Both the position numbers and the translations under genes were made by a program. Source: Anthracocystis setariae (lineage: Eukaryota > Basidiomycota > Ustilaginomycetes > Ustilaginales > Ustilaginaceae). From it: a DNA stretch of 64,000 nucleotides. The stretch lies in assembly GCA_928724745.1 (NCBI GenBank), contig CAKMXJ010000002.1, forward strand, positions 1,488,001 to 1,552,000. The letters are read 5' to 3'. This document shows, piece by piece, positions 31,894-42,249 of this stretch. Below the pieces are notes generated by a model. The model saw nothing but the letters and a program-made list of their open reading frames with translations, did no database searches and was not told the origin of the DNA. How positions within the stretch are numbered: the stretch's first letter is position 1; each line of letters starts with the position of its first letter.

Positions 31894-31904
31894 GTCGAAT
31901 GTAA
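31894..31904 (-). promoter_or_regulatory. Putative primer-binding site, self-priming type
   Basis: Directly next to the LTR, in the sense of the element, is TTACATTCGAC. It does not match the 3' ends expected for tRNA primers (no TGG start). Ten of its 11 bases are complementary to GTCGAATGTA within the LTR (32083-32092 on plus). This is the geometry used by Tf1/sushi elements, where the mRNA 5' end folds back to prime reverse transcription. Confidence 0.65.
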
Positions 31905-32399
31905 TGTTAAGCGCCAAGGGTCTGACAACCTCCTGACTGTGCGGCGTGGCACGCGGTGCGCGAGGCTTGGGCTTGGGAGCGCGTGGCGGGGGTGGTGGCC
32001 ACGAGAGTCACCGAGCACGATCCTGAGGTTAACGGTTCTACCGTTGGGTCTGATATTCGCTATTACTCAAGGTAACTAAGAATACATTCGACGGCGGACA
32101 ACAAGGAGGTGGCGCGCGGCCCCCACCTTATAAGGCATCACGCGTGCCACGCGCCGCGCGCCTCTTCCTGGAAACACGCGGCTCGCGCGCGGCCCCGATT
32201 CACGACATATGGGTTGGGCCCCTGTGTCGAACGCTGCGCGGCGCGCCTCCCTCTTCAGGAAGCGACGCGCGGCGCGCTCCTCCATTCCCAGCATCCCCCG
32301 TAGCTCGCCCCTTAATGGTAACACCCCGCGTGGCACGCCCTCTCCCCAGCGCGGCCGTCGGACAGCACGCTGGTTGAGAGCCTTCGCCCAGCCGTAACA
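31905..32399 (-). repeat. 5' LTR of the gypsy element (495 bp)
   Basis: On the plus strand it runs from TGTTAAGCGCC to GCCGTAACA, so both ends are TG...CA. It is followed by the TSD GTCTT (32400-32404). In the sense of the element it holds the TATA site CCTTATAAGG (32126-32135). GTCGAATGTATTC (the complement of about 32080-32092) lies some 36-40 nt further and is the candidate transcription start. Confidence 0.95.
32126..32135 (-). promoter_or_regulatory. LTR TATA box
   Basis: The palindromic CCTTATAAGG is conserved in the left LTR and nearly so (ACTTATAAAG) in the solo LTR. This is despite divergence around it, which supports promoter function for the element. Confidence 0.7.
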
Positions 32400-32404
32400 G
32401 TCTT

Positions 32405-35400
32405 CCCCTGCTCACCAACGCACCGGTCTCGATCCAGTCACCCAGGCAGAGATGACAGCAGTTCTGCAACATATGGGGAGCGATAAGGCTGCTGGTCCTG
32501 ATCAGGTTCGCCCCAATTTACTCAAACAGCTTTCGTCTGCGAGTGACAGCCTGCTTTCGAGACTCGTGGAGATTGCAAACGATTGTGTCCAGCAAGGGGA
32601 GTTTCCTCTGCCATGGAAGGAGGCAATGATCACAATCATACCCAAGGGCGGTGAACGAGATCTCAGCAGACCGACATCTTACCGGCCAATCTCGCTGCTG
32701 TGCACGATAAGCAAGGCGGTGGAAAGTATCATCCTTCGGCGCCTCCAACATGCGCTTGAGAAGAAGGGCAAACTCAAGCGCCAATATGCCTGCGTCCCAG
32801 GGATTTCGGCGGTGCACGCTGTAGGGAGTATTCTGGAGGCAGGCCGAACTGCGCTTGCCGACAAAATGCATGTAGCGATCATCACCATCGACATAGCAAG
32901 CGCTTTTAACCAGGTCGATCACCAGCGACTGCAAAACTTGCTCATCAATTTGGGACTTGCCTCTTTTGGCCGCTGGATCGCTCAATGGCTCAGCGATAGG
33001 ACTTTCCGCCTCAAATTTGAGGGCCACACGACAGAGGTGTACAACATGGGTGGTAAGGGCATTCCTCAAGGATCTCCGCTCTCTCCTCTCCTTTGGGCAA
33101 TCTACGCTGACTCTATCTTTGATGAGGAAGACACCAATCGGCCCGACCCTATCCTGGAAGGCTCGTATATGGACGACTTGTTTGCGGTGCTGTCGGCGGA
33201 AACGGTCGATCACCTCTATGAAGACTGTCAGGCTTGGTTAGACAAGATCCAACGATGGACTCGCACTAGGGCCATTCACTTAGACAAACCGACGTTCTTA
33301 GTTGCCAGTGGCACGGTACAACAGCGCCGAGCGCTGGCAGACAAAGTACTACGGATAGGAGACGGCACCATCACCACAAGTCAGGATACAGTCAAACTAC
33401 TTGGCGTCCTGATTGGAGCTCACTTTCGCCTGAAAGAGTTTATTGCAAACAAATGCATACGCACAATACACGCTGTTAATCAGCTACACTGGACGACTCA
33501 GCAAGCCGGCACAACCGATGCTCAACTGCGACTGAAGATAGCCAAGACCGTTCTCTTCCCTGTCCTTGATTATGCGGCTGCCCTACACCCGCTGATTCAA
33601 CGGAGCCAGGAGCCGCTTGTCGGCCAAGCCGAGAAAGCGATTTACGCCTTTGTAGCGGGCGTGACAAATGCTGTCTCCTTGCCTTCTGGTATGGGTCTAG
33701 CCCATGAGCTAGGACAAACGCCTACGGTGGTCCGCTGGCGTGGCATGGCGATGCTTCATTTCGGCCGCCTTCTTTGTGACCTAACGCATGCATCGTCGGA
33801 CCAGGCAGCTGCTTTGATGGCAGAGATGGATGAAGAGGAATCCAGTGTCTTTAGCGAAGGCGACTTGCAGGATGTCATCGGTGGAGACCTTGTGCGAGGG
33901 GTACTGCTGAAGAGCCCCCTACTCCCCCCTTTACGGGTAGTGGCGCGGAGTTTCCCTTTCAAGGCAATGGAACCTATCTCGCTGCCAGATGAACGGCCTT
34001 CGCAGTGGCACCAGATTCGAGGCGAGATCCTACCCAGACCCCAGGCAATCAAGACGGAATCAGTAATACGTCTATACAAAACCAAGGACGCTATTAGGAT
34101 CTACACAGACGGTTCGGAGACGCCCACCAATCTGGGAGCAGCGTTTGTCGCTTATCTCTTCGATGGATCAGAGGCGTGGGAAGAAGCAGAGCGTTTAGAC
34201 CACAATCAGTGGAGCATCACGGAGGCGGAGCTCTATGCGATATTGATGGCAGTCCGTTTCTGCACTCGCAAGGTGCGAGAGAAGTCAGTGCGGAAATGGC
34301 GGAGGATTGATATTTTTTCCGACTCGCAGTTTGCCATTCGACGCCTATCTACCTCGTGGGAGCAGGAGAGAGGCGGTCTACAGCATATCACCTGTGAGAT
34401 CCGACAGGAATTGGCAACCTTGCGGCGCGATGGAACTGAGTTCCACCTCCGTTGGATCCCAGGACACGCGAAGATCCCGGGCAATGAGGCGGCCGATCAT
34501 CTTTCCAAGGCCACAACAGACCATCCAATGGCTGTGGCGCCTTTTGGCAGCATCAGCCTGCTGCGCAGTATCGCAAAAGACATGATGCAGAGCCTTCAAC
34601 GGGTATCCTGGGAATACTGCGGCTCGAATAGCCTTCGTGAAGTCATGCCTACACCTGAGGCAAACAACATGACGCTACTGCGAGATGTTCCCCCTTCTCT
34701 GACCTCGTTGCTTTTGCGTTTCCGGTCTGCTGTCCTTGCATTGGCCTCGCACCGACGTGATGGTAAACGAGCATGCAAGTGTGGCGCAACCAACCAGGAT
34801 CGTAATCACCTCCTACTTGACTGTCCGCTAGTTGATACTCACAGACGGAGAGTCCAAGCCCTTCTCGCTCCAGCCGAAGCACGGTCCATCACCGCAATAT
34901 TGCAGGGAGGACATTATGGGGATAGCGACAAGCGGGACAGATACCTTGGTGCTCTTGAGGTTCTCTTGCGCCAGGTCAACAAAGTTCTTATAGAAACCAA
35001 CATCGAAAATGGAACTTTAGCGCCACAACCCGCGCTCTCAAATGATTGGAGCACGGCGAGCGAGGCGTCGATCGAGTCCATTGATTCAATAACGGCGGCA
35101 GACTGGGCTCTTTTGGCCGACTGGGAGGACAATCCCATAGCAAACGAGGGCGCAAATGGAGAGGGGAACGTGCGGGGGGAAGATGCTAGGCCTGCCACTT
35201 TGGCGAGGCAGGGTGACTCGGACTCATCCTTTGAAGTCGTTGCGGTGTCTGTGCCAGGGATGAGGGAAATGGATGGTCAAAGGACGCTCATGGATACCAG
35301 TGGCAGACATTACACTCGGCCTACCCGGCTCAGGCGCCCAATTCGACAGCCGGAGGAACCAATCGAAATTCTGGATAGCGACGGCTCTGTCATAGAAATC

Positions 35401-35532
35401 GCCTCGGATGGCTCGATTCAGTTTTTAGGTGGAGCAGATAGCTCTGAGGCGCAGCTGGAACAGGAGTTAGGTGAGGGGGATCTGGATATGCTCGACTCTG
35501 ACGACGATTTTCTTCCCTCTAGCGGTAACTGA
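32405..35532 (+). CDS. LINE ORF2, reverse transcriptase and RNase H part
   Basis: This continues the endonuclease ORF after the gypsy insertion. RT motifs appear in order: DKAAGPDQVRPNLLKQL, YRPISLLCTISKAVES, ITIDIASAFNQVDHQRL, GIPQGSPLSPLLWAIYAD, the catalytic SYMDDLFAVLS, and LLGVLIG. RNase H follows (IRIYTDGSE, ITEAELYAILMAVRF, IFSDSQFAIRRL, WIPGHAKIPGNEAADHLSK) with D-E-D-D residues present. A zinc-binding CKCGATNQDRNHLLLDC comes next, as in Tad/I-type LINEs. The last ~170 residues are acidic and unusual, with tandem IEILDSD and VIEIASD (about 35360-35410) resembling SUMO-interacting motifs. The frame is intact, so this half still looks functional apart from the insertion. Confidence 0.95.
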
Positions 35533-35836
35533 TGGCTGACGCTGCCGACTTCGGGAACTCCTTCGGAAGTTTCCGGGTTTTTCGTTACAAAAGGTGCAGG
35601 GGAGGTGCCCGGATTCGCGGGACGCGTCTTTGACGCGTTCCTTTTGCCGAATTCGGGATTTACCCCATTTCTGCGGACGCGCATTTCTGCGCCAATGTGG
35701 GGGTGGGGCACGCCTCGTCAACCCATCCACCTCCTGATCCGGTCGTGCAGAGCGCCCTTCTCTGTCGATCGAGGAAGGTGATGCTCCCTCTGCTGGGGCG
35801 AAAAGGAATAAGAACAGGTAACAGGTAGTTTTTATA
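35533..35836. other. LINE 3' untranslated region
   Basis: This lies after the ORF2 stop and has no ORF. It contains hairpin-capable strings (GACGCGTCTTTGACGCGTTC) and ends with GAACAGGTAACAGGTAG before GH54 sequence resumes. No poly(A) is present, so the tail type is unclear. Confidence 0.6.
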
Positions 35837-36324
35837 GCAATAAATGCTGTCTGGACTACGGGAATGGCGAGGTCAGCAATACCGACACCGGTGCTTCGCA
35901 CATGGAGGCCATCTACTTTGGTAGCGAGACCTACTGGGGCCACGGATCAGGTAGCGGACCGTGGATTTTAGGCGATCTCGAGAACGGCCTTTTTGCAGGC
36001 AACCAGTACAAGGAGAACCCATCGAACCCGTCCATCTCGTCGCGCTTTGTTACGGCTATCGTCAAGGGCGATTCGTCCAACCTGTGGTCCATTCGTGGAG
36101 GTAACTCTCAATCAGGCGGTCTTAGTACATTCTACGCTGGCGAACGTCCTAAGGGGTACTATCCGATGAACAAGGAGGGCGCCATCATCCTTGGCATCGG
36201 AGGTGATAACAGCAATTGGGCTCAGGGAACTTTTTACGAAGGTGTCATGACCCAAGGCTACCCTTTGGACGCAACCGAGAACGCTGTCCAGGCTAACATC
36301 CTAAGTGCACAGTACCAGGCTTAG
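35837..36324 (+). pseudogene. GH54 alpha-L-arabinofuranosidase, C-terminal fragment C
   Basis: From about 35837 the frame reads YSNKCCLDYGNGEVSNTDTG and continues with HMEAIYFGSETYWGHGSGSG, ENGLFAGNQYKENPSNPSIS, SRFVTAIVKGDSSNLWSIRG, KEGAIILGIGGDNSNWAQGT and FYEGVMTQGYPLDATENAVQ, then stops. This is the second half of an AbfB-type catalytic domain, including the region with the catalytic acid/base Asp (GIGGDNSN in family alignments). The arabinose-binding CBM42 domain that often follows is absent. About 130 residues expected between fragments A/B and C are missing. It has no start and cannot be expressed as an enzyme. Confidence 0.9.
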
Positions 36325-38412
36325 CTATATGCCCTGTTTTTTACCTAGTTGTAATGGGTACAAGCTTATTGAATCTCGACCTTGACTGAGTGAATCAGCG
36401 GTTTGAGCAGCAACTGAGCTCTTGTCGCATACGAGATGCAATGAGCTGGCTGTATTGGACAGCATCGAAGCGACGGATCAAGGTGTATTTTGCAGAAAAG
36501 AGACGCTAGCAGATACAGTCAGTCGAGGAGGAGGCAGTACTTGCGACTACCCTACAGTACTTTCTATCCCTTTGCACCAAATGCCACATCTCCATTCACC
36601 GAGATCGACCAGATTAGCGAGCCTCATCTCGTCCTTCACACCGTGTCGATGCATAGCCCTGGCAAGATGGTTTGGTGAACTTCGCATTGCGCATGTGTCA
36701 ATTTTTGCGCCAGCATTCTTGGGGCATTCAGGAGAGACGTTTCCGATGAGAAGGAGGAGGACCCCATGACTTGTCCGGCAATCTTGTGCCTTACCGCTGT
36801 GGAGATGTCCATCTACCGCAATGAATCCAATTCGCACTGTCCATACGTACTTTGCAGGGGGTTGGAGGGGGGAGAGCTTACCGGCACACCAAGCGAAGCA
36901 AGGATCTACACACTAAAAGACATGACAATGCGAACAAAAGCTCTTAATCTCTATGCAAGACGAAATCAATGCACTTCTCGATGGAGCAGGTTAACGTCGC
37001 TTCATTCGACTCTACACTAGAGTTGTCCCATGCACCGAGTTGGGCCGAAGCAGATGATTTAGGACGGCAACACCAAGGGTTCATCATGGCGTTTTGTTTG
37101 TTCTTGCGGGGGGGGGCGAAAGATTTCCGGCGCTAAAGTCTAAGTGCGTTTGTTTTTATGCATTACCCGGCAGCTTCGGCGCAATTGGATTGAATTCTTT
37201 TTTGTTTTTTTTTTTTTTTTTTGGACAGCTTGATAAAGTTTGAGGGGGACGTGTCTATGTGGACAGGAATTTGGGCAGCACAGTACAGCCTCCAGGAATT
37301 TGGAAATTAGAAATTCGCACTGCTCACCTGTACGCTAGCCTCACATCCATCATCAATCAGGCACCCTTCATGTCACGTGCGTGCACGTGACTACAGCTTA
37401 GTCAGCATCAGCCACACACATTTGTGGCTTGCCTCACCGCTCACTCGTCTCTTCGCCTTCGCTTCGCTCCTCGTATATAGTCAAAGGTCTGCGCCGGATC
37501 TCACTTCCCGGAATACTACTACCTTTACTATTCACATACTGCATACAAGCTGTGCATCGTGTGACACTTCAACTGATAAATCCAAAAAAAAAAAAAAAGC
37601 TGACCTTGCCAAACATGGCACCTTAACATCTTTGGGCCTGCAACAACGATTACAGCTCAGAAGAATTACAAACTGTATGAAGAAAAAATGCTAATGGTGT
37701 TGCCAAATGCAGGAGAGTTGCTTGCAGGCTCTCAGCTGTGGCTGCTGGGTGTAAAGGATGGTCATATTCTGGGTGATAGCAAGGCAGAACGTTCATGAGA
37801 ACCATATATAATCCAAAAATGTCACAATAACAACATGGAATGTGGTCTGGGAAGGGAGAAGCAAAGGAAGAAGCACATCCTCAGGGACGACAATGTGTTA
37901 GAACCCCCCAACATCCTCTGTTTGACCTCCAGTATCTCCCCATTCCCGCCAAGGGCCCAACTGCAGTAAAGGGTCCTTCTGTAGCTCCATTGACCAGCGT
38001 GCGTCCAGAGGCCCGCGCATCTTTACATAAGCCTAATCTCTCGGTCCGCCTGCAAGCATCAGGATCCTGCTCACCTGTTGGAGACTAGCTCCTTGTGGTG
38101 TCCTTGCCATTGCTATACAGCAATCTTGTGCACAAGCTTGCCAACGCTGTCTAGTTGTGCACCGGTAGGATGCCAGATTCTCATCCACATTAACATAAAT
38201 TTAATGTGGATCCCACATCGCCCTGTAACAAGGTGCGTTTGAGTGAATTGAGAGTCAGCGGTCTTCTTGTTGGATGGACCAAAAGGTGGTAAATTGTGGG
38301 ATGGAGCGAAAGAGGGGATATCCAGGCGGAAGTGGTTGGGATTTCCGGTCTTGTTGGAAAGGCATGTACTTTGCGTGGTGATACTTGAATCGCTAAGTGA
38401 AGCGCTGAACCA
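36325..38412. other. Gene-free spacer within the broken GH54 locus
   Basis: No gene is recognised. It contains a poly-T run near 37205-37222, an A run near 37585-37598, an E-box-like palindrome near 37375-37390, and a perfect 9-bp inverted repeat, CCACATTAA/TTAATGTGG, at 38185-38209. Parts of 37890-38230 look LTR-like (TGTTAG...AACA) but lack a duplication. Confidence 0.5.
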
Positions 38413-38520
38413 CCTGCAAACAAGTCAACGGTTCTCTACCAACCCTACCGATCCCTCGATCTCGTCACGCTTCGTGACCGCCGTTGTCGTAGGCGACTCG
38501 TCCAACTTTTGGGCCATCCG
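38413..38520 (+). pseudogene. GH54 remnant fragment D
   Basis: One frame encodes NPTDPSISSRFVTAVVVGDS followed by SNFWAIR. This parallels fragment C (NPSNPSISSRFVTAIVKGDS) but differs at many positions. It is a decayed piece of another GH54 copy. Homology fades on both sides, and no other part of the domain is seen nearby. Confidence 0.8.
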
Positions 38521-38726
38521 TAAGAGGGGTTTTGAACATACGCTGAGTCGAGAATGTCAAGGGCGATTTCAACCACTTTCAAATGCACCCATGCACTCCA
38601 CAGATCCACCCGAGATCGCCACCACGCACTGAATGTTGAGATAAACTGATAAGCTGGATTGATACTTGACGATAACTTGAGCACTACTGCGATGGGAGGG
38701 TATAATGTACATCTGCACCCACTCGG

Positions 38727-40827
38727 TTAAGCAAATGGGTTTCTGTTGGGCAAACCGAAGCCAGTCAAGAACGCAGCGGCACCCTTTGCCGCCACACCAG
38801 CACCTGCTTTAATGGGACTCAACTCGAGTGGAATGTCAAAGTTGGGCGCCAAACCAGCCGCCTCCCCACCCCACTGCAACGCTCCTGTGCCGCTGCCACC
38901 ACCTAGCAATTTGCGCTTCTTCTTCGGCACCGCGGTGGTAGCGGCCTTGCCACGCGCAAGCGTCAAGTTGGTACGATCGCGACCGAACTTGGCCGCAAGC
39001 ACGCTCGAATCGGCTGGCTCAGCGTCGTCGTTGGGCACATGGCGTTTGTTGGTGCGGATGATAGGTGTAGCCGATGGATCTGCGGTTTGGTCGTCGTATT
39101 CGATCGGCATGGCGGGCTTTTTCTTGCCGAGTCGCGAGGCGCCCTTGCCCTTGTGAGCAGTGGACACGACGCGTCGGTCAGATTCGTCTTCGGAAAGCGG
39201 ACCAAGCTCGGATGCGCCCTGCATGGGCTGACGACCCTTCTTCTTGACATACGCGGGCGACGAGGGCGGCGGCATGGACAACTCTGAAGACGCCTTGGAC
39301 AGCAGACTGGATCGCAAAGGCTCTGCTGGCTTTGTCTTGGATGCTGTCGCGGTGAGTTGGTCTAGCTGTGCCAGAAGCTGCTTACGTTCTGCCTTCCACG
39401 ACTTCCTCGTCTCGGCCATCATCGCGTCGCGTTCGTTCAGATTCTCGATTTCGGCGTGCGCCTCCACCAACTGTTTCTTGAGTTGCTTCGCATGCGCATC
39501 TCCAGACGTGCTGCGAGGAGAGTGACGCGCCTCTTGCAACTGCTCCGCCAACTTGTCATTCTCCGCCTGCACCTCAAGCAGCGCTGCCGACTTTGCACTG
39601 AGTTTCCTCTTCCAGCGTGCGCTATCACGCATGGCCGCCTTGACATGCAGCGCGAGCAGATCCGCGCGCTTTCGTTCGAGCATCAAACGGATCCTCAACT
39701 CGTCCTTCTGCGCCTCGAGCTCGGATTCGGTAGCGTGGTACCTGGCCTCATAGTGTGTCGCCTCGTTCTTGGCATGCTGGAGCGCCACATCAATCATACA
39801 TGCCTGCCTGCGCTGCGAAAGGAGCTTCCAGGCTCGGTCATCGGCTTCGATTTTGTACTGGCTGAGTCGGACCTGCAGTTCGGCCCTGGCGCGACACTCG
39901 CGACCCAGAGCTACGTCGTGCATGCCCTTGAGCGAGGCGAGCTGTTCCTGCAGACCGGTGCATTCGGACGCCCAGCCTTCGGATTCTTCCTTGGCCGAGA
40001 GGAGGGCATGTTTTGCATCGGCGAGCTCGCGTGCAAGGAGCATGTGCTTTTTGCGAAGTTCGCTGATTTCCATAGTGTGGAGGCGGTCGGTGCGTGCAGA
40101 TGGATCGAAGCGGTGGTGAGAAGCGATCGAGGCGGTGGAGGCATCGAGGGCTGCAGACGGAGTGGCAGCGAAAGCATTGCCGCTGGACAAGGATGAAAGA
40201 TGAGCGAGCTTGCGACTGGAAATGCTGGGGCTAGCATGTGGACTCATACGTGGTGTGGTAGCTGCAGCAGCTTTGACGCGGCTGATGAGAGGGGTGGATT
40301 CGACGGGCATTGAGATGGGAGCCGGAAGGTGGTTGGCTGCAGGAGGGGCTGTCGAGCGACCGCGTGCCGTGGTGTCGCCAGAGTTGTCGGGCTCTTGGTC
40401 GTCGTTTGCTTGTTGAGCCGGCAGCGGACGCGACTCTCTGCGTGGATTGGCACGAGAAGCGCGATTGAAAGGATCGAGTTCACCATCGAGGTACTTGGTA
40501 AAGTCGTAGGCTGTGCCAACACCACCTGCTGAGCCAATGGGCTGGTCCTGACCATTGCGACGTTTGTCTGTGCCGAAGATGGACGCCTGTGATGCGGTGG
40601 AGGAGTCGGCAGTGTTGTTGGCGGCATTGGGGGCACGATCAGGATTAGCGTGGGTTGTGGACTGCGACAAAGCCATGTTCTGTTTCAAACTCGGCAATTG
40701 GGGGTTCTCGACATCGACGTTGGCCAGAACAGGGTCAAGGACTGCATCACGCCGCCCTGGGATCAGCTGAGCAGTACTGTCTCCACTTTGATCCGCTTGC
40801 AACGAGGTGTTGGCATGGGAAGAAGCG

Positions 40828-40862
<35 letters not shown>

Positions 40863-41351
40863 TTGACGAGCGGACTTGGCCTGTGAAACGGCTAGCGGGG
40901 TCTCATCACCAGCCTGCTGACGAACGCGCTGGATGGCACCATTTGTCAATGAGCTGCGCGCGGCTCGAGGAGGTTGATTCTCGTCGTGTTCATGGCTGAG
41001 ATGGATGCGGTGGATCTGTGCTGTAGGACGAGGCAGTGAGCTAGGGACATGGCTGGTAGTGACAGGGAACTTGGCGGCAAAGGCAGCGCGATTGTTGGGT
41101 CGAGAAGCTGAACGATGCTCTTTGCTGACTGCCGCCATCTGGTCGAGGCTAGGGAACTCGGTTGCGGGTACCGGCTGCAATGGCGTTGACGGTTCAAGCT
41201 TTGACGCGGCGGAGGAGGTGGAAGAGTCCAGTTTTGCAACGCTGCGTGCTTGTGATGAGCGGGAGGCAGATGAGGCGAAAGATGCGTCCGATGTCGCTGC
41301 TTCCTTGCGCGGTGATCTTCTGACGGGGGGTGGTGTCCGTTGTACAACCAT
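38727..41351 (-). CDS. Large coiled-coil protein, function unknown
   Basis: An 874-residue intronless ORF from the ATG at 41351 (MVVQRTPPPVRRSPRKEAA). The N-terminal 430 residues are Ser/Ala/Gln-rich and disordered, with an Ala run encoded by a GCT repeat (40827-40859). TPPPVRRSPRK fits proline-directed kinase sites. Residues about 430-680 form long heptad-like helices (ISELRKKHMLLARELADAKH, LHVKAAMRDSARWKRKL, LKKQLVEAHAEIENLNERD), which is a coiled coil. The C-terminus is basic (VPKKKRKLL, nuclear-signal-like) and ends PNRNPFA. The layout would suit a spindle-pole, kinetochore or chromatin scaffold, but I recognise no family, so this is a guess. It is divergent from the arginyl-tRNA synthetase gene. 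Confidence 0.8.
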
Positions 41352-42249
41352 GGTGTGTAGACGTGAATGGCAGGATAGAGTGGATGGTTCGTATGCGATG
41401 CGATGCGATAGTATACTTGCTAGCTACCTGTGGACAAGAAGGAGGGTATAGACGCGTTTTGCCGTGGTGATGGTGCCGAAGACGAGAAAGGAGCGATCCA
41501 CCAAAAGAACGAAAGGGTATGAGCGGGTATCTTGATACAGGAGTGGAGGAAGATGGATGGTGAGTAAGAAGATGGCCACAAGCGAGTGGCTCAGCGTGTT
41601 TGTCGTGTTTGCAGCTGCTGCATTTCCATTTCACAGCGCTGCAGCGCTCAGTTCCGTACGCGACGCTCACTCAAAGCATTCACAAAAATAAAATAAAAAA
41701 TGCCTCTTTTTTGTGCCACTTTTTTCTGCTTCGATGTTTCATTATTATTTGTTTTACAGTAATCAAACGTGATTTTCTCCACAAATTCAGCGAAACAGCC
41801 AATTTTTTAATGACGAAACGCGTTCGACTGTCTGTCGGTCACGTGAGCACACTCTCGGTCATCGGGTAGTTGAAGAAGGGTTTGATCGGGTCGAGTCAGA
41901 ATCGGCAAGATGCGCAAAAGCAGCTGCCAAATTTTGGCCAAAAAAAAAAGGAAGATTTTGGCGGTGCACAAACCTCGAATCAGTCCAATCGAGTCAAGCT
42001 ATATCGACACCTCCTCCTCCTCCTCCTCCTCCTCCTTTGCAACCCTCATCCATCCCATCTACAGCGCCAAACCCTCGCCCATCTGGCGCACAGCTCCGCA
42101 CCATTACCGCATTCACCTCTCGGCGTTTGCTTTCCACTTTCGCTCGCTCGTCCCCATCGCCTCTCGCATTCCCTGGCGTACTGCGGGTGCCCACTGTCGC
42201 TCCCCTATCAAACCCCATTAGAGTAGGGCTGTCGTTCTCCACTTCCACC
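41352..42249. promoter_or_regulatory. Divergent promoter and leader of the arginyl-tRNA synthetase
   Basis: About 0.9 kb between two head-to-head genes. A TCC microsatellite lies at 42010-42036. From about 42037 to 42249 the frame is open and in phase with the synthetase. It encodes a Ser/Arg-rich, acid-poor segment ending in FSTST just before the ATG, but contains no ATG (its first possible near-cognate start is the TTG at 42037). Confidence 0.6.

Noticed and set aside
37896..38230. Possible copia-type solo LTR (TGTTAG...GTAACA)
   Set aside because: No matching 5-bp duplication at its ends and no second copy in the window; the ends may be chance.
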